This document shows positions 42,037-51,889 of a stretch of DNA of 64,000 nt, in pieces. The DNA lies in NCBI GenBank assembly GCA_002245135.1, contig NGBS01000009.1, positions 116,288-180,287 of the forward strand. Reading direction: 5' to 3'. Made by a program: the position numbers and the translations under genes. The number at the start of each line of letters is the position of its first letter. Position 1 is the stretch's first letter. The notes beneath the pieces were generated by a model, which did no database searches, was not told where the DNA came from, and saw only the letters and a list, made by a program, of their open reading frames with translations. This DNA comes from Proteromonas lacertae (lineage: Eukaryota; Sar; Bigyra; Opalinata; Proteromonadidae).

Positions 42037-43686
42037 CTATTCACTTTTAAAATCTTCATAAACATTAATCCAACCCTTTCTTCTTTTATCCTTCTGACCC
42101 CATAATTCCAAGAAGAGAAATTTATTTTTACCATTTTTCTGTGGATTCTCTGTCTTAACACCTTCCTCATCATAATAATCTTCAATTTCTTCATCTTCTA
42201 AATCATGATCATCACTATTACCATGTATTCCTCTTCTTCTTTCTCTCTCAAGCTCAGGGTTTGGTCCTGGTAGTAAAGTTTCAATTAAATGATATAATTC
42301 TTCTTGTGGTTTATCATCTACCATCTTTCCTCTTAATTTTTTATTGGGTCTAGCAAAATCCATTATAACATCAGGGTTACGTTGATGTCTTATCTCTAAT
42401 TGTGCAAATTTTAAATTACCTGTCTGTGTTTTCATCCCTCTTCTCAACATTAATAGAGTCTCTTTACAGTATCTAAATGGTTCACCATCTGATGAAATAA
42501 ACTCATTATTGAATGATTTTTTCACCCATGTAACATTTTCTACATAAAAATATCCGATAGATTCCATAACCTTCAATAAATCATACTCATGCTGTCTATC
42601 ACTCCAAATGAATATAATACCAGCTTTCAATATATCTTGGAATGTCTTTTTAAAAATTAGTAAATCATCTGTATTAATCGCATGATAAGGTGGATCTATC
42701 AATATACCCTGAAGATTAGTAAATTCTAATAATCTCTTATCATGTAAAATATCATTAGACACCAAATAATGACTATTTGCTTCTACAACCTTAGGATCTT
42801 CATATGGATAGAATCTAATAGCCCAGGAGAGTGGTAGTTGTTTAGGTATTTTGATATATTCAGAAGTATGAGGTTTTGAGATTTTCACTTTTTGAATTGC
42901 TTTTAAATTGCCATTTGCATCGTTTGTAACAAGTAATACTTTTTCTTCATTTTCTGGTATAAATCCTCGCATAGATAATGCAGTACCACGATGATCATAA
43001 TCACGACCAAGACTATTGAGTAAATTAGTAATAATTATATCGTATATATATACTATTCATGATAAAATTCTTCATCTGATTCTGAGGATTCTTCATTTAC
43101 ATCATAATTATCAGTATCACTGTTAACATCATCTGTATATAAGTCTTCATCATCTAATGCTTCAACTGTGAAGGAAGATGTCATTTTAAATATTTCCTCT
43201 AAATCTTCTGTACTTAAATTTTCATTCTTATTGTTTTCTGCTTGTATATTCTCTGAATTTCCACTATCACCTGTTTGTTTGGATTCTTCTGAACATATTT
43301 TCTTTTTCTTTTGATATTCTTCTAACCATTCGAATTTCTTCATAATTGCATCTACACTTTCGTCATCTTCGACATAACCTAAATACAACGAGGAAGAAAC
43401 ATTTTTTCTTTTTTTGAGGCTTTTCTGGCAGATCTTCTTGCTAATTCTAGATGTGGTTTGCCGTCAGTGCTATTATTTATAATAAATATAAGTATAAACA
43501 TACCTACAAACAGGACAGATAAATCTTTTTGTGGCATTGATTTCTGAAGGTGATATTCCCATACAAGTATCATGATACTTTTTATCACATATAGAACATT
43601 CTATAATTTCAGAATCATCATCACCACCACATGTACATATCTAATAGCATTAAATATTACTAATATACAGTGTTGTCTTCTTCCAT
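42037..43686 (-). CDS. PHD finger-MT-A70 adenine-N6 methyltransferase fusion (515 aa)
   Basis: Four exons, with introns at 43641-43668, 43470-43503 and 43013-43053. One -1 break in adjacent A-runs near 43402-43416 is corrected; the CDS closes at 516 codons. Residues ~7-60 form a PHD finger (CTCGGDDDSEIIECSIC, KKYHDTCMG, FICPVC), the Cys4-His-Cys3 layout that usually reads histone H3. A Ser/Glu/Asp-rich linker follows. The C-terminal ~290 residues are an MT-A70 methyltransferase: the motif is GILIDPPYH with DPPY at 297-300 (the family usually has DPPW), followed by IIFIWSD, VTWVKKSF and a final FLFLELWGQ..KGWINVYED block. An acidic insertion (HDLEDEEIEDYYDEE) splits the C-terminal part. It may modify DNA (6mA) or RNA (m6A). 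The PHD finger argues for chromatin, which is inference. Confidence 0.9.
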
Positions 43687-43772
43687 TTTAATAATTATTA
43701 TAAACCCGCCAAAGAAAACGAATATAAATTTTGTATTTATCTCAAACAAGTTTGAAATTAATAATTTTAAAA
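43687..43772. promoter_or_regulatory. 86-bp divergent intergenic region, probable shared promoter
   Basis: It lies between the start codons of the PHD-MT-A70 gene (minus) and EMC5 (plus). An imperfect palindrome, CTCAAACAAGTTTGAAAT at 43741-43758, sits near the EMC5 end. A similar string, CTCAAACTTTGAAAC, occurs at 44339-44353 upstream of the PAM2/CCCH gene. Such strings can arise by chance in AT-rich DNA. Confidence 0.4.
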
Positions 43773-44216
43773 ATGAAGGTAAAACAGATATTAAAATTGG
43801 TTGGATGTATTGTTTTATTTCATGCGGCTTATTCATTAGTTCATTGTATGAATTGAATGTATTTTTATTTGTAGATAAGAGTTTTCTTCCATCAAACACA
43901 GAATTAAGTTTATCAATGATTCCTTTAGATGTATTGATATGATATGATATTAATTTTATTCAATAGATATACATACAAATAGTTTTCTCTTTTCTTGTGT
44001 TGTTATATGCAAATATAGCATATTCAAAGATGGTTCCAGTTGTTCAAACAGAAGAATCTAGCAAATTCAAGTCAATGGAGTATAACATAACCTAATTATT
44101 CATTTTTCTAATCATGTAGGCAACCACCTCTTGTTAATTTTATACCACTGCAAAATAGAGCGAATGTATTTGCAGAGAGGATTGGTAAAATAGCAGAAAG
44201 AGAAGATGTTGATTAA
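43773..44216 (+). CDS. EMC5: ER membrane protein complex subunit 5 (EMC5/MMgT family, 112 aa)
   Basis: Small two-helix subunit of the ER membrane protein complex, which inserts membrane proteins. Four exons, with introns at 43846-43874 (29 nt), 43931-43966 (36 nt) and 44080-44119 (40 nt). The CDS closes at 113 codons with no correction. It starts at ATG 43773 (MKVKQILKLVGCIVLFHAAYS). The family signature is visible: HAAYS at the end of helix 1, a short loop, then IPLDIYIQIVFSFLVLLYANI as helix 2, with a soluble tail QPPLVNFIPLQNRANVFAER resembling the EMC5 C-terminus. Length matches the family (about 105-135 residues). It is head-to-head with the PHD-MT-A70 gene. The homology is recognised by eye but is specific. 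Confidence 0.87.
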
Positions 44217-44422
44217 TTATTATTTATAATTTTAAATGTTTATGTGGAGGTGGATCTGTAATAAGCTCTATTTTAATATAAAGGCAAATATTATTATCAA
44301 ATCTATTTCTATCACCAAAAGCAAAATAGTTTGAATATTCTCAAACTTTGAAACGGACAAATAGTTCATATCAAAAACTCTCAAATCCTATCAAAGCACA
44401 ATTATTAATAGGATTATTAACA

Positions 44423-45559
44423 ATGGATAATAAAGACAAGAAACCTCTTAACAAAAACGTATTAATACTGTGAAATAATCATCACTAGGCTAATGAATTC
44501 GTTCCTAAAGCTAGAACTACTGATTATAGTCAGCCAGTATAATTTTGAAAAAATCTATTATTTAATAGAGTCAAAATTATGGAAATATGAATCCTTCTTA
44601 TCCTCCTACAACAAATTATGCTGATCCAAGAGAACAGAATGTATAAGATGTTTGAAATATATTTATAGATATATTCTTATCCACAACAGCAACTACAATA
44701 TCCAACTCCATCTTATCAGTATGATAATTCAGGTTATTCTTCACAACCATATTATCCATCTCAAGATCAGTATTACCAACAGCCATCACCACCGCAACAT
44801 CAATATTATTCTCAACCACCTCCTCCTCAACAACCATATTATCAACAACAACAACCTCAATCTTATTATCCTCCTCCTCAACAACAACAACAACAATATT
44901 CTCCACAGTATGAACCAATAGAAACATCGTATGTTAGACAACAACAGCAACAAAGTCAAATGAGTAGTAATAACCAACCACCACCACCAATTAGTACATT
45001 TATATACAAAAATGTATGTGAAGATGGTTCAAAATGTATTCAAGCGAATTGTTCAAAATATCATCCATACGGAAGAATAATCGATGGTACGTACTTAGGT
45101 GAACAAGAAATCAATAAAAACGGCGAAGCAATCTTACATTACGATGAAAATAAAGAAATTATAAGAGAAGATACAGTAGAAGGTGAATTCTTTGTTAAAT
45201 ATAAAGATTGTAGTTGTTGTCATGGTTATATTTATGGTTGTAATAATGCAACATGTATTGAATTAGGTCAATGTTGTTGTTCAATGGCTGATGAATGTGA
45301 TGATGTTGATAGTGATAACAATAATATATCAGTAGAATATATCAATAATAATATTCCACCTGAATATACATGTACATGTTGTTGTGGAATGTGTAGAAAT
45401 TGTCCTAATTGTCCTGAAGGTATTTGTAAGTGTACTTCTGATACGGTATGGTATCCTGAAAGTGCTGATTGTCAATGTTGTAAAGGATATAAACATAATT
45501 GTGAGAATCCAATTTGTTATCAGAATGGTGAATGTGTGAGATGTAAGAAGAGTAATTAA
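44423..45559 (+). CDS. PAM2-motif, CCCH zinc-finger, Cys-rich protein with Gln/Pro/Tyr linker (348 aa)
   Basis: Four exons, with introns at 44459-44488 (30 nt), 44537-44568 (32 nt) and 44641-44668 (28 nt). The CDS closes at 349 codons. Residues 9-18 spell LNKNANEFVP after splicing, a near-ideal PAM2 motif that binds the MLLE domain of poly(A)-binding protein; the intron after codon 12 splits it. A long Gln/Pro/Tyr-rich, probably disordered linker runs to about residue 155. A CCCH finger follows: C169-x5-C175-x4-C180-x3-H184, NVCEDGSKCIQANCSKYH. The C-terminal ~150 residues are Cys-rich with several CxCC/CxxC groups (CSCCHGYIYGC, CTCCCGMC, CPNCPEGICKC, CQCCKGYKHNC), suggesting more zinc or metal binding. 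It probably couples an mRNA-binding or metal-binding module to PABP and thus to mRNA stability or translation. The target RNA is unknown. Confidence 0.86.
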
Positions 45560-45597
45560 AAGAAAGAAGATGAAGATTATGTATTTTCAAAGAAATG

Positions 45598-45621
45598 TTA
45601 TTATTATTATTATTATTATTA
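45598..45621. repeat. (TTA)n microsatellite
   Basis: Nearly eight tandem TTA units lie just downstream of the PAM2/CCCH stop codon, in the tail-to-tail gap before the glycosyltransferase gene. This is a simple sequence repeat with no evident function. Confidence 0.9.
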
Positions 45622-45707
45622 AAATGAAATATGTAAAAAAAATAAACAAAAAAGAATATAATAAAAAATAAATATATTTAAACAAATAAAAAAAATGTTA
45701 TTATTAT

Positions 45708-48340
45708 TTAATGTTTTTTATTATTATATTCAGCATCAGCAATTATTTTTAACCATTCTTTTATTGTGTTATTGAGAGAAAACTTCTCATTTACCCATTT
45801 TTTCATTTCAATTCTTTTCTCTGTTAAATTCATATTTACAGCTTCAATTATCTTATAAGCATATTTTTCAAGGAAGTCATTTCTATCACTACCTTCTTCG
45901 CAACCAAGATCAAATTCTTTGGTGATTTCTGGAATAACAGAGTGTTTATATAACGATGTTATTGGAATACATCCGTATGACATTGCTTTTAAACATGTTA
46001 TACATCCTACTTCAGGATATGAAGTTGGATATAATAGAAAACCTGATTTAGAAAAGAATATACTCAATTCATCTTGATTTGCACCACCATGCAATATAAC
46101 TCCAGGTGTAGTATGCAAAGTATACAAAAAATAATTTATGATATCTTCTTTAGTGTCTTTTTTTAAATATTCAACATAATTCTCGTGAAAACCATAAAAG
46201 ACATGTAATTCAGAGTTTGGAATCTTTACATGAATATATTTCCATATCATTAGAATAGAATCTAATCCTCTACTTGGTTGACTTGCATAAACGAATATAT
46301 TATTCTTATTCATCAAAGGTAAATCTAAACGATTCGTATATAATTGAACATTTATTAAATAGCTCTACAGAATATAGTATTAATTATAAATAAATACTTT
46401 ATTGTGATATATCTCATTTATTAACGATTTATGAAATTCACTTTGCACAATTATATAATCAATGTAAGAATTAACCCATGTTAAATTTCTCATCCATTTT
46501 GGTTCATCTTTAAGCCATATTACTGTTTTATATTTTCTATCTTCCTCCACTAAATAAAAGCCATAATAAGAACGAAATATTATAAACAACAGTAAATTTT
46601 TAATACCATTTAATGGAAGCTTTAAACATTCAATTGGATACCATACTATACAACCGCCTGATTCAGTAAATACTGATCTGACAGTTTTATTTTACAATAG
46701 ACTTCTACCCAATAACCTAATTCTCCTAATTTCTATACAAAAAAAAAATACTATTTAGTATACATTAGTTACTTCTATTAATGATTCTTCAGATCCTCCC
46801 AAAAATCCTCCTAATGCACTTGGTCCAAAAGGCTGGAACCAAATAGTATTTTCTGTTACATAAAATATTAATAACTGTTTATCATCTGGTATTTTTATTC
46901 TGATTTTATATAAACAAAAATAATTATATTCATTTTCAATGGCATATGGAATCATTGCTGTGTATTTATTTGGATATATAATGTCATTTACTCTAATATT
47001 CAAATCATATAAATATGTATATATTACTGTAACTAAAGGAAATAGTTCTATTACTTTTTTCAATCTATAATATTATATATATTCATTTTTTAATACGAAT
47101 TTTTATTTTTCAAATATAGATATTTTACTTTTGTAATCAAGTCTATGTATTTATGGGTTTTACTTTCTTCAACATTATCAATAAATGATGAATAATATTG
47201 AAATCCACTAGAATATGATAATTTGGAAGTATAATTAACCATATCACAGTATAACTCATAATCTAGACTATTCATAAAATGGGTATTTAATTGTTGTTTT
47301 ACTTGATCACAATTCTCTTTTCTTTTTTCCAACATACATAATAAAGATGTATATATATACACTAATTTACTATCTGAATTTTCTGTTATATTCACAATAC
47401 TTATAAATAACTCATAAACTCTTGGATTGTTGTAATTTGATGCATGTAACAATCTTACAAACATATTCTCTGCAATATAAGACTGTGGATTTATTTTTGT
47501 ATATTTATAAAGACAATCATACAATAAAACCTCGATAGATGGTAAAGATATAAAACTGTGCGAATTTGTGTTTACAGAAATATATTTCATTCTTAACGAA
47601 GATTCATTTATCAATTTTAATTCTTCTTTTATTTTTGTATCTATAATCTGATGATTGATATACTTCTTTTGATTAAATTGATATGATTGAGATGATAAAT
47701 ACTTTGCCAAATCAATCTGTAAATTCAATACTGCATTTGGATATAATTCTAATGTATTTATTGTTAGATATAACTCTTTAAATGAATTACAGTATAGAAT
47801 TCCCTTTTCTACATTAATATGTTCTGAAGTGATTAAAACAGTTGGAATTCCAATCCATAACACATTTTTATTCACTTCATCTGTTATAAAAAGGCATGAT
47901 ATCCTAATAACTTCATTAAATTGGAATAATATTTCTTTATCTATGGCACATACAATAGATGATTGAAGTATAGAATGAAATTGGTATTTGTAATATAATA
48001 TCACAATATAATTATTTCTGAAAAACATATTTTTTATTTTTTCTGTGTTTAATTCATTATTAAAATTAATTACTATTAAATGATTTCTTTTAAAAGTAAT
48101 ATCATTAGTATAATATCTCTTCATAAAGAGATTTTTATGAAATTGTCTACATCTATTAGAAACTCCACAATATGGTTCTATATTAGATACTAGCAAATTT
48201 TCTTTCAATCTTGATATTTGATTGCCATTTTCAACTTCAATTATTTCTGAATTGTGAATTTGATATAAATTATTTAAAGTTTTAGAAAGCACATAACTTT
48301 TTAAATACATAATAATTATTATTAATGGTAAACAATACAT
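45708..48340 (-). CDS. GT-B glycosyltransferase (family 1/4-like) with N-terminal membrane anchor (845 aa)
   Basis: Four exons, with introns at 47065-47096, 46733-46763 and 46365-46397. One -1 break near 46690 is corrected; the CDS closes at 846 codons. The N-terminus MYCLPLIIIIMYLKSYVLS is a signal-anchor-like hydrophobic stretch. The central ~300 residues are helical and unrecognised. From about residue 450 a GT-B fold follows: GPSALGGFLGGSEESLIEV is the N-terminal nucleotide-sugar acceptor loop, DYIIVQSEFHKS is typical of the interdomain segment, and FVYASQPSRGLDSILMIW opens the donor-binding domain. The motif PEVGCITCLKAMSYGCIPITS near residue 740 is the conserved E-x-G-x-x-x-x-x-A-M-A-x-G-type donor site. 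Likely role: adding sugar to surface or secreted protein. The acceptor is unknown. Confidence 0.85.
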
Positions 48341-48506
48341 AAATAATACAAAAATTGAGTTTAAAATATCAAGCCAGAATCAAGTCTATATAACAACCAT
48401 TGATAGATAACATTAATACTAACAAATTCAAAGAAGAATTATTTAATTAAGACAATAAAAAACATACTCACAAAATAATATATACTTAATTAAAATGAAG
48501 TAATTA

Positions 48507-49239
48507 TTACTGTTCTTTATCTGTTTTAACACAGCATGTAGCAATTAGCACAATTACCTAGGATGAATCATATAATATAAATTATACTTCTATAGCCATT
48601 ACTATAAAAATAAAAGCCACAACTGGATTAGTATATTGTTTCAACTCATCGACTATATTTTTTTTCATATCATCAAATGAAGTAATATTATTACATAAAC
48701 TAGGGAAAAATTCACACTATTTCATTAAATAATGAAATATTGTATATACAGATGATTTTGCTGAAGTTATATTATTACAACAAGCATAATATGTAGCATT
48801 AACACCTTTATCAAATGTATCTCGTATATCATCCATAGGCCAAGCTATTAAGTGAATATAAAGGTTATATATTATATATATACTGTCTGAACTGAATTCA
48901 TCCATTACTACCATTATACTCAAAGCAAAGAATAACTCAACGATAAGCAACAGAATAATAGCGATTGTGTACACAGTTAAAAACATGCACTTAACACATT
49001 TGCAACACAAATAAGAGGCCATACCAACAACTGCTAGTAAAAATATGAATAAGCCAACCGCAATAACGACTGTTCCTAAATCTTTAGATAAAAGGTCTGT
49101 TCCTACATTGCCAGCACAATATAACAAAACTATTCCTAATGCTGCTACTATTAACCCAACAATCTATTCAAAAATAAATGAATCTGACTATAAATACGAT
49201 CAAAACGGTGTTAATAACACCTAGTGCGAATTTTAGCAT
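48507..49239 (-). CDS. Tetraspanin (198 aa)
   Basis: Four-pass membrane organiser protein. Five exons, with introns at 49164-49197, 48845-48883, 48717-48749 and 48558-48587. The CDS closes at 199 codons with no correction. It starts at ATG 49239 (MLKFALGVINTVLI). Helices: VIIVGLIVAALGIVLLYC, VIAVGLFIFLLAVVGMASYL, LTVYTIAIILLLIVELFFAL and VVAFIFIVMAIEVIVLIA. The large extracellular loop has the diagnostic Cys-Cys (YYACCNN) with further Cys (SCEFF, LCNN), and juxtamembrane Cys (CCKCVKC, TCC) that could be palmitoylated. The last helix is split by an intron. It is somewhat shorter than typical (about 220-280). It probably organises receptors at the surface. Confidence 0.9.
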
Positions 49240-49480
49240 ACAACAACACCTATTCAAAATAAAAATATCATATACATTTTTATGTGTAAATTTACGAAAG
49301 ATTAAAAAAATAAAACTGATAATATAGCCGTTTCTCAAAATTGTCAAAATAATGTTTATATTTAATTTTTGTTTTGTTTTGTAATGATATTGTCAAACGA
49401 TTAGTATATTAAATGAATATTCATAAAAAGTGTTATTAAAAGTACATTTATACTAATCACATAAATCCTTTTATCCCTAA

Positions 49481-50806
49481 CTAATATGATCTGACACCCA
49501 AATAATATTCTCTCCACTTCTTTAAACAACAAAATGCGCAAGTATTCTGTCTCTTAATTTCACCTCTTCCATTGAATTTTAAGAATTTGCTATAAGGTGC
49601 AAGATGCTTACATCTACCGCATTTCAACAACACAGTCGAATAGATTGCCCAGTCAGCAAGATGATTTGGAGCAACTTTCATTGAACACTCTCTACATAAG
49701 AATGAAGTATGGTGTAAAAAACAATCTGCTTTAATTACACCTCTTTTACATCCTTTACAATACACTTTATCTCTAGTCGATTTGTAGAATGAAACAATCT
49801 CTTGTAATAATTTTTCTTTTCTATCTTTTTCATCTGGTAATATTTGAATGATTTCTTGAGGGTTACTGGAGTATACAATAAGTTCATCGAAACGATCATC
49901 ATATAAACCTCTAAACACTTCATCTGTAACGACTAAATGAAGCTCAGAGTAAGGGATTCTAAAATCAGAGGAATTTCTCTTAAGATTTGATTTTTTATAA
50001 GGGGATGATCTTAAACTGTTCTGTGTAATTTCATAATCAGATGCAGTTGGAGATGACGGCTCATTGTCTAGCCCTGGTGATGATGGTGAAGAATTTGGCT
50101 TATATGATGTAACAGGTGATGATAATAATGCTGATTGAGTTGTTTTATAGGATGATAATACATCTTCTTTTGGTTTAACTTGTTGTACAGTGTTATTACT
50201 ACCATCTAATGAAATATTCATATATTCATAATTCATATCTACTGATTTTATATGATCAGGATTGTCAATGTGTGTATAATATTCCCTTTTGTCTTTTTTA
50301 TTACAACATCCTATTGATGATTGAAAATACTTTGGAGCTGAAACAACTAACGGTGTTTCTATTATTATCTTACCATCAAATACATTTTCATTTACAGAAG
50401 GATTTTCATCTATGGATATTGCACCAGTAATTATAAATATGAGGTTTGGTAAAGCATTTTTGAAGTTATAAATTTTAATTATGCTCTCTCTACATAAATG
50501 ACATAGTTCCTGAAGTGTGACACATCCATTACTGTTCACTGTTAAGAATGAAGTAATTGGTTGTTTCTTTGAGCAATATTCACACAATTTGTAGGTGCCA
50601 TTATTACTTTGATATACTTTAGATAAGTGATTCTGTATCATACAATCTGAACAAATAAAATCACCTGAAACTAACGAAAACGCGCTTCTTCTTACTCGCA
50701 TATAGCACTTACTACACGTAATAAAATGCCTATCATATGGTATGTTTTCTGGTTTATTGTTTAAAGGACTAATGTGACCATTTGATGAGCTCAACATTTG
50801 CATCAA
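49481..50806 (-). CDS. Tandem CxxC zinc-module protein (441 aa)
   Basis: Single exon; the start is the first Met (MMQML), and a Met three residues later is also possible. Two similar zinc modules flank a Ser/Pro-rich middle. Module 1: CSKC, CSDC, CEYC, CHLC (about residues 32-105). Module 2: CKGC, CREC, CGRC, CAFC (about 345-430). Each holds four CxxC pairs, and each second half follows the pattern CxxC-x-x-x-x-x-x-x-F-x(10+)-CxxC, common in fungal and protist zinc proteins. The middle (about residues 190-300) has many SSP/PSSP motifs resembling kinase sites. No DNA-binding or catalytic domain is recognised. I infer a structural or regulatory zinc protein with duplicated modules. Confidence 0.75.
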   Translation of the reverse strand: MMQMLSSSNGHISPLNNKPENIPYDRHFITCSKCYMRVRRSAFSLVSGDFICSDCMIQNHLSKVYQSNNGTYKLCEYCSKKQPITSFLTVNSNGCVTLQELCHLCRESIIKIYNFKNALPNLIFIITGAISIDENPSVNENVFDGKIIIETPLVVSAPKYFQSSIGCCNKKDKREYYTHIDNPDHIKSVDMNYEYMNISLDGSNNTVQQVKPKEDVLSSYKTTQSALLSSPVTSYKPNSSPSSPGLDNEPSSPTASDYEITQNSLRSSPYKKSNLKRNSSDFRIPYSELHLVVTDEVFRGLYDDRFDELIVYSSNPQEIIQILPDEKDRKEKLLQEIVSFYKSTRDKVYCKGCKRGVIKADCFLHHTSFLCRECSMKVAPNHLADWAIYSTVLLKCGRCKHLAPYSKFLKFNGRGEIKRQNTCAFCCLKKWREYYLGVRSY

Positions 50807-51075
50807 CTGCTAACCGCTATTTATAAATAATTATAACGACCTGTTGGATATTTCAGTAAAGAAATCAACAAGATAAGTAAATTTGAAAAAGATGAAATAT
50901 AAATAATTTTGATTGGTTTTTCTATAAAAACCTCAAAAAACACTAACTTCAATTCTTTCACCATCATTTTATAACCTCATTGAATATTTCATCTTTGATT
51001 ATTATGCGTATGTTATTTTACTATTAGTGCAAGAGATAAGAATCACGAAAAAGAATAAGTAAAAATAAAAAAAAC

Positions 51076-51809
51076 TTAAGCATCGTTACAATTATATCCA
51101 AGAACTTTACTAATTCTTCCAAAAATAAGCTCTTTCCATCCATTTTCAGTATTTTCAACAACTGTTGGATTTTTATATGCATCTTGTATAGGAACTCCGG
51201 TTTGAGTCATTTTTACATCAATTTGACCCTCTTCTATAGTTGTTAATGTGATTGTAACCATTGAATATACTGTCTCAACCCATTCCTTTTTTCTCCATTT
51301 CATTACCAATTTATTAGGTTTATCCTATGAATAATATTATATTTATACTATTTCAACAAATTCACCGATAATAGCACCATCATACATAGATATACCTCCT
51401 CCCACACATAGATTTACTTCAGCTGGAGATTGCGTATATGACTACATTATAAGCAACAATATATCTCTTACAGTTATGATTTTAGAGGAAGTAAAAGCTT
51501 CCCAGATGTCTTCAGCATGAGCATCAATTATTTTTTCAATAGTAATTCCACCACATTCTACTTCATCTGAAGGTTTTGAGAAACAAGAGAATTTTAGTAC
51601 TGACTTGGCAGCTTTTGGTGATAGCTTTTTACACTCTAATTTATGTCCGTTCTTCCAATGCTTACTTTGGCATTCCCTATTATTTACATAAATCTAATTA
51701 TTTTTAAATACTTTGAACAGTAGTAAGCTGCTTTACATTGAGAGCATCTCAAAAATGGTTTATCTCCTTCAACATTTTCACAGCCGGGATTAGAACACTT
51801 TCTAGCCAT
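51076..51809 (-). CDS. MYND zinc finger-AHSA1 (SRPBCC) fusion (214 aa)
   Basis: Four exons, with introns at 51677-51711 (35 nt), 51442-51471 (30 nt, the only GTAAG donor seen) and 51325-51348 (24 nt, the shortest). The CDS closes at 215 codons. It starts at ATG 51809 (MARKCSNPGCENV). Residues ~5-50 form a canonical MYND finger: Cys spacing CSNPGC..CSQC..YYCSKEC..HWKNGHKLEC. From about residue 75 an AHSA1-type domain follows: DEVECGGITIEKIIDAHAED, CVGGGISMYDGAIIGEFVEI, KLVMKWRKKEWVETVYSMVT, then GWKELIFGRISKVLGY. AHSA1 domains bind hydrophobic ligands, and in Aha1 they stimulate Hsp90 ATPase. MYND fingers bind PxLxP-type partners. The fusion suggests an adaptor in a chaperone pathway. It sits 80 bp downstream of the SMYD-type gene on the same strand. 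Confidence 0.87.
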
Positions 51810-51889
51810 TAAAAAAGAAAATTCTATTGAAGTTTCGGTTTGACTGATTCAAGCTTTTACACACAATTAAAAAAAACAAAGCATTACAA

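Noticed and set aside
39841-44353. A shared TTCTCAAAC-like promoter motif upstream of several genes
   Set aside because: Similar strings occur inside genes and are missing from most other promoters.
46665-46702. An intron (GTAAAATAAAAC...) instead of a frame break near 46690 in the glycosyltransferase
   Set aside because: It lacks the GTAT start, is richer in GC than the others, and removes coding-like sequence that reads well after adding one A.
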